DNA of 21,934 bases from an uncultured Bacilli bacterium (GTDB lineage: Bacteria > Bacillota_I > Bacilli_A > RF39 > UBA660). A model generated the notes under the pieces. It did not search any database. It saw nothing but the letters and a program-made list of their open reading frames with translations, and was not told the DNA's origin. Of the stretch, positions 14,471 through 21,298 are shown in pieces; within the stretch, counting starts at the first letter, position 1; each line of letters begins with the position of its first letter. Both the position numbers and the translations under genes were made by a program. The stretch is taken from the NCBI GenBank assembly GCA_947624695.1, contig CANQLN010000005.1:1-21934 (forward strand), written 5' to 3'.

Positions 14471-14902
14471 CTAATCAATTTCTACGCTTATAGGTTTTTG
14501 AGCTTCATGTTTATGTGCTTCATCACGATAAACAAATAACTTTTTACCCATAGCTCTACCAAGTCTATTATGAGGAAGCATTCCTTTAACAGCTCTTTCA
14601 ACCATTTCTTCAGGATAGCTTTCAATCATAGTCTTAGCATTTCTTTCTCTTAATCCTCCTGGATATCCTGAGTGATTATAATATTTCTTATCTTCTAGTT
14701 TATTACCAGTTAAAGCAACTTTACTAGCATTAACAATAATTACATAATCACCACAATCAACATATGGAGTATAAGTTGGTTTATGTTTACCTCTCAAAAT
14801 ATGAGCAGCCTTAGTGGCAACCCGACCAAGTGGTTTACCAGCGGCATCGATAACATACCAATTTCTTTCAACTGTTTCTTTTTTTTGCATAAATGTTTTC
14901 AT
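14471..14902 (-). CDS. rplM: 50S ribosomal protein L13
   Basis: 144-aa early-assembly protein of the large subunit. It reads [20 protein letters not shown], then [33 protein letters not shown] and [25 protein letters not shown], all standard for L13. The frame is open to an ATG at 14959, but those codons have no SD and lie in the leader. The ATG at 14902 follows SD AAAGGGA and gives the normal L13 N-terminus. A consensus promoter lies at 14981-15009, leaving a leader of about 70 bases. In many Firmicutes L13 autoregulates through its leader. Confidence 0.97.
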   Translation of the reverse strand: MKTFMQKKETVERNWYVIDAAGKPLGRVATKAAHILRGKHKPTYTPYVDCGDYVIIVNASKVALTGNKLEDKKYYNHSGYPGGLRERNAKTMIESYPEEMVERAVKGMLPHNRLGRAMGKKLFVYRDEAHKHEAQKPISVEID

Positions 14903-14926
14903 AATTTTCCCTTTCATTATGTCCTC

Positions 14927-14951
14927 TATTAAACTTTCCCAGGGCTTAATA
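14927..14951 (-). promoter_or_regulatory. Hairpin in the rplM leader (possible L13 autoregulatory element)
   Basis: In the leader RNA TATTAA and TTAATA pair around a 13-base loop containing CCCTGGG, between the transcription start (about 14974) and the SD. Firmicute rplM genes often have an L13-binding leader; I cannot confirm a match to that structure by eye. Confidence 0.3.
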
Positions 14952-14980
14952 AACTCCATAAATAAAATGTACCATGTTAA

Positions 14981-15009
14981 ATTATATGAAAAAAGTACCT
15001 ATTTGTCAA
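14981..15009 (-). promoter_or_regulatory. Consensus promoter of rplM-rpsI
   Basis: Perfect sigma-A boxes on the minus strand: TTGACA (15009-15004), 17-bp spacer, TATAAT (14986-14981). The -35 box sits within nested inverted repeats: ATTTG/CAAAT around it and, outside, AAAAAGTAC/GTACTTTTT. Confidence 0.9.
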
Positions 15010-15111
15010 ATAAAATCGTACTTTTTAGGCTATTTTGACACAATTTTTTTCAAATTAAAATTATTCCTTTATAAAATTTAATATTTTTCCCTTTAAATTC
15101 CTTTTGTTCGC

Positions 15112-15140
15112 TTGTTTTAAGTATTAGTTTAATATATAAT
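15112..15140 (+). promoter_or_regulatory. Promoter of the small hydrophobic ORF (toxin mRNA)
   Basis: TTGTTT (15112-15117), 17-bp spacer, consensus TATAAT (15135-15140) on the + strand. A start near 15147 gives a 5' leader of about 57 bases. The 15010-15111 stretch before it holds no feature I can support. Confidence 0.65.
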
Positions 15141-15203
15141 TTTTATAGGGAATATCAGTTATTGATGTCTACCTCCATTCTAAACAGAAAGGGGGGTTGA
15201 TAA

Positions 15204-15359
15204 ATGAAAGCTAAGACTTTTATTATACGAGTTTTAGAACTCATTTCAATCATTTTATTCTTAATTATTTTTTTAATAGTTATAATAAAAAAGGCATCTA
15301 ATCTAGCTAGATTAAATGTCTATCACATACTAGGTAGACATTCAACACGCAAAAACTGA
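15204..15359 (+). CDS. Small hydrophobic peptide, candidate type I toxin
   Basis: 51-aa ORF in the rplM-truA gap, on the opposite strand to its neighbours. It starts MKAKTFIIRV, has one long membrane segment (about residues 6-28, almost all Ile/Leu/Phe/Val) and ends in a basic tail (IIKKASNLARLN...GRHSTRKN). This is the build of type I toxins such as TxpA, BsrG and Fst, although I recognise no specific family. Support for a real gene: a very strong SD (AAAGGGGGG, spacer 7), its own -10/-35 promoter, an intrinsic terminator overlapping the TGA stop, and an antisense transcription unit across its 3' half. The 5' leader can also pair with the 3' end of the mRNA (15165-15174 with 15332-15341), and ACCTCC (15171-15176) can cover the SD. 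Toxicity is inferred. Confidence 0.65.
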   Translation: MKAKTFIIRVLELISIILFLIIFLIVIIKKASNLARLNVYHILGRHSTRKN

Positions 15360-15368
15360 ATGTTTCCC
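15287..15368 (-). ncRNA. Candidate antisense antitoxin RNA to the 15204 ORF
   Basis: Predicted RNA of about 82 nt. Minus-strand promoter: TTAATA (15403-15398), 17-bp spacer, TAAAAT (15380-15375), start near 15368. It ends at a long hairpin made of the 16-bp palindrome TAATCTAGCTAGATTA (15299-15314) with GACAT/ATGCC arms outside it (15320-15293), followed by TTTTTT (15292-15287). It is fully complementary to the 3' half of the toxin mRNA and its terminator, as with RatA on txpA and SR4 on bsrG. It can also fold AATGTCTA/TAGACATT (15342-15335 with 15322-15315). Confidence 0.55.
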
Positions 15369-15374
15369 TTTTTT
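15333..15374 (+). terminator. Terminator of the small-ORF mRNA
   Basis: AGACATTCA (15336-15344) pairs with TGAATGTTT (15357-15365), extended by GG/CC across one bulged T, then CTTTTTT. The stop codon (15357-15359) is within the right arm. Confidence 0.7.
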
Positions 15375-15454
15375 ATTTTATGCAAATTTCTTTGACATAT
15401 TAATAATAACATATTTTAGAGTCCTTGTCAAAATTACCCAAGTTTTTTAATCTG

Positions 15455-15516
15455 ACTTTAAATTAGTCAATACATACACTTTAAAAAAGTCAAGGGTTCT
15501 ACTTTAAATTAGTCAA
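15455..15516. repeat. Three 16-bp repeats at an exact 23-bp period
   Basis: ACTTTAAATTAGTCAA at 15455-15470 and 15501-15516, and ACTTTAAAAAAGTCAA at 15478-15493, separated by unlike 7-bp spacers (tacatac, gggttct). The outer copies are identical over 19 bp (to ...TAC). The last copy overlaps the truA stop codon at 15513-15515. The remaining 15404-15454 stretch shows no other feature. Confidence 0.85.
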
Positions 15517-16217
15517 TACTTTATTTTTAATAAATATAACCCCGTGGGGCTCGCTGTTGGTAATCTTTTGGTAGTTTTTCCTGTAAGCATGTCAGCAATT
15601 ATGCTTTGATCAACTTTATTTTTTCCAACCTCTATTAAAGCTCCGACTAAATTACGAACCATATACCGGTAAAAGCCTATCCCCGTAAATTTAAAATATA
15701 CGATATTGTTTAATTTAAAAATTTTAATTTTATAAATTGTACTATGATAGTCTTCTCTTTTGCCAGCGACAAAATTATAAAAATCATGATAACCAAGAAA
15801 AATATGGCTAGCTTCTTTCATTTTTTTAATATCTAAATTATTATGACATAGACCATAATAATTAGCATCCTTTTTGCCACTTAAATCCAATTTATAAAGA
15901 TATGTTTTTTCTTTCACAGAGTGCCTAGCATGAAAATCATCAGGGACTAAACTAATTTTTTTTACCCTAATATCTTTTAATTCTTGATTAAGTTTTCTTT
16001 TTAAACTTGAAACATTTTTAGAAGTCTCAAAATGAACAGTTTGGTTTAAAGCATGAACGCCGGCATCAGTTCTTCCTGATCCTTTAATTACAATCTCTTC
16101 ATTTAATATCTTACTTAAAACGTCTTCTAAATACCCTTGCACATTTCGCACATTTTTTTGCCTTTGAAAACCATGAAATTTAGAACCATCATAACTAATA
16201 ACCATTAAATATTTCAT
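15513..16217 (-). CDS. truA: tRNA pseudouridine synthase A
   Basis: 234-aa enzyme that makes pseudouridine at positions 38-40 of tRNA anticodon stems. MKYLMVISYDGSKFHGFQRQ begins the family, and GSGRTDAGVHAL carries the catalytic D51. FHARHSVKEKTYLYKL, GIGFYRYMVRNLVGALIEVG and the C-terminal LPTASPTGLYL are all TruA hallmarks. The ATG overlaps the TGA of the upstream ORF (ATGA), so translation is coupled. It is the last gene of a tightly overlapping run from yvcK to truA. Confidence 0.97.
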   Translation of the reverse strand: MKYLMVISYDGSKFHGFQRQKNVRNVQGYLEDVLSKILNEEIVIKGSGRTDAGVHALNQTVHFETSKNVSSLKRKLNQELKDIRVKKISLVPDDFHARHSVKEKTYLYKLDLSGKKDANYYGLCHNNLDIKKMKEASHIFLGYHDFYNFVAGKREDYHSTIYKIKIFKLNNIVYFKFTGIGFYRYMVRNLVGALIEVGKNKVDQSIIADMLTGKTTKRLPTASPTGLYLLKIKY

Positions 16218-16777
16218 GAAACTCTCCGGTAAATATCTTTAATAAGTTCATAAATATCAGTTGTTTTTTGAATATTTCGGCCTTCCTTATTAAGATATTT
16301 AACTAATTCAATTATTTTAGGGCTAGAGGTATATTTATAAAGATTATCATCATAGAAATCTTTAGTTTCATATAATATATCTTTACCATTTACCACTACA
16401 ACGACTTTAACTAAATTAAAAAACACTTTAACATCATTATCAATAACAATAATTTTTTTATGATAATTATTTACTAGTTTTAAAAGCAACTTTTTAATAA
16501 AATCTCGGTCTTTATAATTAAGGCAATTAGATAAATTTCCCACAATAATTATTTCTTTATCTAACTTATTAATTAAATCTATCTTAAATAATTCATCTAA
16601 AGATAAATCTTTTAAATATTTATCTTTTACCTCTTCTTTTAAATTAACCATTTTTAAAGCTTTATCAATATTTTTTATATTTAAATCTTCAACTTTTTGA
16701 TCTTCATCTAAAGTAAATTTATAAGTACTTATAACCCCTACTAAGCCATAATCATTTAAAAGATCTTTTAATTCCAT
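16214..16777 (-). CDS. Degenerate EcfA-like ORF (second ECF-ATPase position)
   Basis: 187-aa intact ORF of no named family by motif. Its position (between whiA and truA) and its order of segments match the C-terminal two-thirds of the ECF transporter ATPase EcfA. KDLSLDELFKIDLINKLDKEIIIVGNL aligns with the LSGGQ-to-Walker B stretch, KKIIVIDND with the H-loop, and VVVVNGKDILYETKDFY with the last strands before the C-terminal extension. No P-loop, no LSGGQ, no Walker B DE and no H-loop His remain, so ATP hydrolysis is not expected. The SD GGAGG and the ATG overlap the end of the preceding ORF by 10 bases; truA overlaps its stop. Retention as a clean ORF suggests a non-catalytic role or slow decay. 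Confidence 0.6.
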   Translation of the reverse strand: MELKDLLNDYGLVGVISTYKFTLDEDQKVEDLNIKNIDKALKMVNLKEEVKDKYLKDLSLDELFKIDLINKLDKEIIIVGNLSNCLNYKDRDFIKKLLLKLVNNYHKKIIVIDNDVKVFFNLVKVVVVVNGKDILYETKDFYDDNLYKYTSSPKIIELVKYLNKEGRNIQKTTDIYELIKDIYRRVS

Positions 16778-17214
16778 AAGGCATCCTCCAAAGACTTATA
16801 ATCTAAATAAATATCTTTTATTAAACCATAATCTTGTAAAAGCAAAGATAATTCCACCATAAAAGGAAGAGCAATTCCTAATCTTTTAAGTAGTTTTTCT
16901 TGTTTTAAAACTTCTAAAGTAGGTCCCTCAATTAAAATTTTCTCTTTGCCATAAATAATTAAATAATCTGTTAATAATACTTGTTCTTCATTATTAGTAA
17001 CATTAATAAAAGCAATATGGTGTTCTTTTAAATAATTAAATAAATCTTTTATTTCTTCTTCCCTCTTGTTATTTAAAACATTATAAAAAATAACTTTAGA
17101 ATATTTTAAAAGGTCATCATAAGTAAATTCTGTGGTTATAATATTATAATCAGAATAATTTTTTAAAATATTTTTATTTAAATTAGTACTGATAATTGTC
17201 ATATCTGAGGTCAT
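16768..17214 (-). CDS. Degenerate EcfA-like ORF (first ECF-ATPase position)
   Basis: 148-aa intact ORF. The last third resembles the end of EcfA: DYLIIYGKEKILIEGPTLEVLKQEKLLKRLGIALPFMVELSLLLQDYGL parallels the 'D.v.vl..G.i...G.p.evf...e.l...gl..P....la..L...G' pattern of EcfA C-termini. The N-terminal part (TIISTNLNKNILKNYSDYN...) has no Walker A, and the 148 aa leave no room for a full ATPase (about 280 aa). The ATG overlaps the whiA TGA (ATGA) with SD AAGGAA, and the stop overlaps the next ORF. Identification rests on the tail similarity and on synteny; I see no other family. Confidence 0.6.
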   Translation of the reverse strand: MTSDMTIISTNLNKNILKNYSDYNIITTEFTYDDLLKYSKVIFYNVLNNKREEEIKDLFNYLKEHHIAFINVTNNEEQVLLTDYLIIYGKEKILIEGPTLEVLKQEKLLKRLGIALPFMVELSLLLQDYGLIKDIYLDYKSLEDALWN

Positions 17215-18125
17215 TTTTCTTCCTTCTTTTCTTTATTTAAATGGTCTTCTTTAATTTTGCGCATATTCCGAAAATGATGATTAATGCCGGACTTTCCTAC
17301 TTTATAATCTGTTTCCATGCTAATAATATTTGCCAGTTCTTGAAATGAAACTTCGGGATATTTTTCCCGATATTCCATCACTAATTTTAATTTTTCATCC
17401 ATTAAGGGAACTAACTCATGATCTTTTAAATATTTAATTAATTCTAATTGATCTAAACCACTTTTAAGAGCTTTTTCTTGGTTGGCTAGTTCCACATTAT
17501 TAAGACGATTAACCATATTTTTATGGTCTCTATAAATTCTGGTATCTTCAAATTCAAATAAAGAATTAATGGCTCTAAACATCTTAATTAAATCACTTAT
17601 ACATTCACTCATCTTAATATAACTTATATATTTATTGCCTCTTTTAATAACTTTAGCATTTAGCCGAAATTCATTTAATAAAGAAGCAATATACTTGGCA
17701 TCTTCTTCCGATACCAAAATATATTCTAAATGATAACCGCTAGTTTTAGGATTAGAAACATTCCCAATTCCTAAAAAAGCTCCTTTTAAAAAAGCAATCT
17801 TTTCTTCTTCGCTATCTAAAATCGGTAAATTATTTAAATCAATTACTTCTTTAATATAATCTAATTTATCATTTATTTCTAAAATATATATTTGTTTAAC
17901 CCGAAATCTTTTTTGAATTCGAACAATAACTTTAGGAGTAACCCCAAATATTTCTTTAATTATTTTATAAATAAAACGCGTAACAGAAGCATTTTCTAAA
18001 GTAATTGTTATAACGTCATTAATTTCCGCATTGTATCTTAAAAAGGCCTCGATGATACAGCGAGATTCTATTTCGTTATTAGTGCCTTTACTAATTTCTT
18101 CTTTTAATCTAGTCGTGAAAGTCAT
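17211..18125 (-). CDS. whiA: WhiA, sporulation/cell-division regulator homologue
   Basis: 304-aa DNA-binding protein conserved in Gram-positives including non-sporulating species. In Bacillus it affects division and chromosome segregation. Residues 1-85 are the N-terminal domain (MTFTTRLKEEISKG, then IEAFLRYNAEI). About 105-200 is the LAGLIDADG-homing-endonuclease-like domain (KIAFLKGAFLGIGNVSNP...YHLEY). About 215-295 is the WhiA HTH domain (NVELANQEKALKSGLDQLELIKYL, then FQELANIISMETDYKVGKSGINHHFRNMRKI). It overlaps yvcK by 17 bases upstream and the next ORF by 4 downstream. Confidence 0.97.
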   Translation of the reverse strand: MTFTTRLKEEISKGTNNEIESRCIIEAFLRYNAEINDVITITLENASVTRFIYKIIKEIFGVTPKVIVRIQKRFRVKQIYILEINDKLDYIKEVIDLNNLPILDSEEEKIAFLKGAFLGIGNVSNPKTSGYHLEYILVSEEDAKYIASLLNEFRLNAKVIKRGNKYISYIKMSECISDLIKMFRAINSLFEFEDTRIYRDHKNMVNRLNNVELANQEKALKSGLDQLELIKYLKDHELVPLMDEKLKLVMEYREKYPEVSFQELANIISMETDYKVGKSGINHHFRNMRKIKEDHLNKEKKEEK

Positions 18126-19077
18126 TTTTTACTCCTGCCATCAAATAAGAAAAAATTAAATAAGCGGTTTTTAAAGAGTCATGACGATAAACATTGTTTT
18201 CTATTTTATATAATTTATCGGTTATAATTTGAACATTCATCTTTTTTAACCGATCTTCATCTAATAAAACTTGATCTTTTTGTTCTTCTGTAGCGTATTT
18301 TTTAACTAAAGCGGAATTCATTTTCGCATTATTGGCTACAACAATATCAATGGTATTTTTGCCCAAGTAAGCCTCAAGCATTTTAATATGGTCACTAACT
18401 TTAAAGCCATCAGTTTCCCCTGGTTGTGTAAATAAATTACAGATATACATTGTTTGGGCTTTACTTTTATTGATAGCTAAATTTAATTTTTTAGTTAATA
18501 AATGCGGAATGATACTTGTAAATAAACTACCGGAAGCAAAAATTATTAAATCAGCTTTTTTAACCGCCGCTAGGACTTTAGGATTAACTTCTAAGTCGTG
18601 AGAATATTCAATTCTTTTAATCTTTTTCTTACTTTTAGTAATTTGTTCTTCTCCGACTAAACGTTTATTATCAGTGGTAATGCCTACTAAATCAACATTA
18701 TCTTCGGAAATAGGTAAAACATTACCTTGAACATGAAGAATTTTTTCTAAAACTGGTAGTGAAGCATCAAAATTGCCTTTTAAATCTAAAAGGGCTGTTA
18801 AAAGTAAATTTTTAATAGAATGATTACCTAAACTTTTAGATTTCTCAAACCGATAATTCATCAACTGAACTAAATCAGTATCACAATTAGCCATTGAAAG
18901 CAAAACTTTAGAAATATCTCCAACAGCCGGGATATTATAATCCTTTCTTAAACGGCCTGTACTTCGGCCATTATCAGAGACAGATACAACTGCTGTAACA
19001 TCTAATGGAAATAATTTTAATCCTTTAAGAAGTTGGGAAAGGCCACTGCCACCCCCAAATATAACAACTTTTTTCAT
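18109..19077 (-). CDS. yvcK: YvcK family gluconeogenesis/cell-shape factor
   Basis: 322-aa cytoplasmic protein related to CofD. In Bacillus it binds UDP-sugars and is needed for gluconeogenic growth and normal wall synthesis. Recognised from KKVVIFGGGSGLSQLLKGLK, VVSVSDNGRSTGRLR (nucleotide-binding region), PAVGDISKVLLSM, LGNHSIKNLLLTAL and LIIFASGSLFTSIIPHLL. The frame extends to a GTG at 19089, but GAGTGAT acts as SD for the ATG at 19077, which gives the normal N-terminus. It keeps the classical yvcK-whiA pairing, but rapZ, usually just upstream, is absent; the next gene upstream is the M23 hydrolase. No convincing promoter was found in 19078-19190. Confidence 0.95.
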   Translation of the reverse strand: MKKVVIFGGGSGLSQLLKGLKLFPLDVTAVVSVSDNGRSTGRLRKDYNIPAVGDISKVLLSMANCDTDLVQLMNYRFEKSKSLGNHSIKNLLLTALLDLKGNFDASLPVLEKILHVQGNVLPISEDNVDLVGITTDNKRLVGEEQITKSKKKIKRIEYSHDLEVNPKVLAAVKKADLIIFASGSLFTSIIPHLLTKKLNLAINKSKAQTMYICNLFTQPGETDGFKVSDHIKMLEAYLGKNTIDIVVANNAKMNSALVKKYATEEQKDQVLLDEDRLKKMNVQIITDKLYKIENNVYRHDSLKTAYLIFSYLMAGVKNDFHD

Positions 19078-19149
19078 TTTAACTATCACTCTTCTTTTAA
19101 ATAATATTAATTTTATAATTATTTTTTCCCCTTTATTTATTTTAGCACA

Positions 19150-19178
19150 AAAAAGGGGTATTAACTATCATTTCCCCT
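19150..19178 (-). terminator. Second terminator-like hairpin upstream of yvcK
   Basis: On the minus strand AGGGG and ACCCC pair across about 14 bases, followed by TTTTTT. Two copies of TTTTAGCAC flank this stretch. It lies behind the stronger hairpin at 19191-19217 and may back it up. Confidence 0.35.
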
Positions 19179-19190
19179 ATTTTAGCACTT

Positions 19191-19217
19191 AAAAACTAGC
19201 TGTAATTTAGCTAGTTT
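19191..19217 (-). terminator. Intrinsic terminator after the M23 hydrolase gene
   Basis: AAACTAGCT and AGCTAGTTT (19217-19209 with 19201-19193) pair perfectly around a 7-base loop, then TTTTT on the minus strand. It separates the ftsE-ftsX-M23 group from yvcK. Confidence 0.85.
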
Positions 19218-19220
19218 AAA

Positions 19221-20408
19221 TTATCTACTATAGAACCATTGATATAAACCAGGATATCCTGGAGGATTAATGGTATGAGCATTAAAGTTTGAGCTATCGT
19301 AGAAACCACCTTTAGCAAGGCCATAATGTAAGTGGGCACCAGTCGTACAACGGTCATAACCACCATTTTTCTTGGCGGTTGATCCCCCACCAGAAAGGCC
19401 AATAACCGTATTAACATTAACAGCATCCCCAACACTTACTTTTATTTCAAGTAAATGCATGAAAACAAAGGTATAAGGTTCACCATTAACTCTAACCCAA
19501 ACATAAACCATATTACCACCACAAGATGATTTCCTGACAATGGCTCCGACAGTACCATTCGCTGTCGCATAAGCCGGGGTTCCTTCAGTAACCCCTATAT
19601 CAATTCCTTTATGGTTAGAACTAGCACCCGCTGTTGGAGCTTTTCTATTACCATATAAAGAAGTAATTCTTCCTTTAGCAACCGGTTTTAACCAACCGCT
19701 ACTATCTTTTAAAGAACTACAAACTGCTAAAAGTTCATCATCTTTACAACCCATATTTTCATAAATTTTAATAGTTTCTTTCTTTTGACTAATTTGAGTT
19801 GCTAAGTCAACAACCCCTTCTTCAATGCCTTCTAACTCATCACCTAAGGCATCAATCGCGGCATTATAATCTTCAATCCGCTCATTTAAAGTTACTTCAT
19901 ATTTATCTAATTGTTTATTTAATTTTTTATTATCAGTACTTAATTGTTCCATTTCGTTTATCTTGGCTTCATTATAATCTGTTAATTCTTTAATCGCATC
20001 CATCCGCATAATTAAATCAGTCATTGAGGATGCTCCCGTAATATAAGCCATATAAACATTTTCACTCTCTAGTTGTTGATATAATCTTAAAATAGACTCA
20101 GAGTCATCTTTTAAATCCGCAATTTTTAAATTTGTTTCTTCAATTTCTTTTTTGACGGTTTCAATTTTCGCTTTCGTTTCCTCAAGTTCATTAGAGGTTT
20201 GAATAACCTTCTTTTTATTCGCCGCAATTTCACTTTCTGTTTGTTTCTTTTTATTATCTTGGGCGGCTTTTTTATTTTGTAAATCTTTTAATTCATTTTT
20301 TAATTCTCCTAAAGTTTCCGCACTTTTAGCTTTGACAGATAAAGGACTATATAATGCCAAACAAAGAATAATTAAAATAATTTTAAATCCTATATTCTTT
20401 TTCATCAT
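19221..20408 (-). CDS. Secreted coiled-coil M23 peptidase, likely FtsEX-controlled murein hydrolase (EnvC/PcsB-like)
   Basis: 395-aa exported protein. A signal peptide (about residues 1-27, ending SVKAKS) is followed by a long coiled coil (about 30-215), rich in Lys/Glu/Gln, then an M23/LytM domain (about 238-395). The zinc ligands are H266 and D270 (NHKGIDIG) and H361 (TGAHLHYGL), and the likely catalytic histidines are H318 and H359, so all active-site residues are present and it should cut peptidoglycan itself, unlike E. coli EnvC. Coiled coil plus hydrolase next to ftsEX is the design in which FtsEX opens an autoinhibited hydrolase at the septum. The ATG at 20408 overlaps the ftsX TGA; no good SD, so translational coupling is likely. 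Confidence 0.92.
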   Translation of the reverse strand: MMKKNIGFKIILIILCLALYSPLSVKAKSAETLGELKNELKDLQNKKAAQDNKKKQTESEIAANKKKVIQTSNELEETKAKIETVKKEIEETNLKIADLKDDSESILRLYQQLESENVYMAYITGASSMTDLIMRMDAIKELTDYNEAKINEMEQLSTDNKKLNKQLDKYEVTLNERIEDYNAAIDALGDELEGIEEGVVDLATQISQKKETIKIYENMGCKDDELLAVCSSLKDSSGWLKPVAKGRITSLYGNRKAPTAGASSNHKGIDIGVTEGTPAYATANGTVGAIVRKSSCGGNMVYVWVRVNGEPYTFVFMHLLEIKVSVGDAVNVNTVIGLSGGGSTAKKNGGYDRCTTGAHLHYGLAKGGFYDSSNFNAHTINPPGYPGLYQWFYSR

Positions 20409-21298
20409 ACTTTCAAATACTTTCTAACCGCTAGTAAGCTTCCTAACATACCAATTAAAGCTCCTAATCCTGCAATAATTAACGCTACGATAAAGACAAA
20501 ATTATACGGTGGAATTAACTTAATTAATTCGGTAATAATATGGCCACCAAGTCTTTCATAAGCAATTATATAACCATAAATAGTAACAATAACTGGAATT
20601 AAAGATCCTAAAAGACCAATTATAAATCCTTCAAAGACAAATGGTAGTTTAATGGCAATGTTACTACTTCCAACTAAACGCATAATTTCAATTTCATTTC
20701 GTCTCGAATAAATTGTAAGCTTAATTGTATTAGTAATTAAGAAAGCCGTTACAAAAATTAGAGCAATGACAACAATAACCGTTACTTTTTCCACTACATC
20801 AAAAACAGAAATAATGGTATTAACTGTATCTTCACCATAATTAGCACTTTCTACTCTTTCCAGCTTACTGATTTCATTCGCGATATCTTCTAAGCTATTA
20901 ACATCTTTAACGGTTACAGTGAATGAATCCATTAAAGGGTTTTCCTCATAATTTTCAAAAACATTACCAAAAGAAGAATTATACTCACTCATTTCTAATT
21001 TCCATTCTTCTTTGCTTTTATATTTTACTTCATTAACATTCTTTATTTCTTTAATTTTACTTTCAATAAGACTGGCATCATCTGGTGTCGCCGTTTTCTC
21101 TAAGTAAACAACAATAGTTAATTCATCTTTTAAATTTTTCGTGGCATTTTCCACATTCCCCGCAATAACTAAAGAAATAGCCACTACTAAAAGAGTTATG
21201 GTCGCACAAAGAATGGAAGCCATACTTAAGCTAAAGTTTCGAAATACACTCTTAAAAGCATCTCTTATGCTTCTACCAATAATTCTAATGGGCTTCAT
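20405..21298 (-). CDS. ftsX: Cell division protein FtsX
   Basis: 297-aa membrane partner of FtsE. Order of parts: cytoplasmic N-terminus (SIRDAFKSVFRNFSLSMASI), TM1 (about 27-47), a large extracellular domain (about 48-165, DELTIVVYLEKTATPDD...), then TM2-TM4 within 170-290, with the SRRNEIEIMRLVGSSN coupling motif between TM2 and TM3. All are standard for Gram-positive FtsX. The extracellular loop would bind the coiled coil of the adjacent M23 protein. It overlaps ftsE by 14 bases and the hydrolase gene by 4. Confidence 0.97.
   Translation of the reverse strand: MKPIRIIGRSIRDAFKSVFRNFSLSMASILCATITLLVVAISLVIAGNVENATKNLKDELTIVVYLEKTATPDDASLIESKIKEIKNVNEVKYKSKEEWKLEMSEYNSSFGNVFENYEENPLMDSFTVTVKDVNSLEDIANEISKLERVESANYGEDTVNTIISVFDVVEKVTVIVVIALIFVTAFLITNTIKLTIYSRRNEIEIMRLVGSSNIAIKLPFVFEGFIIGLLGSLIPVIVTIYGYIIAYERLGGHIITELIKLIPPYNFVFIVALIIAGLGALIGMLGSLLAVRKYLKV

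Noticed and set aside
14814..15038. A 74-codon + strand ORF over the rplM start and promoter
   Set aside because: It is a shadow of rplM codons followed by promoter sequence, with no SD.
15455..15519. A small CRISPR array
   Set aside because: Repeats of 16 bp with 7-bp spacers are far too short, there are only three, and no cas gene is near.
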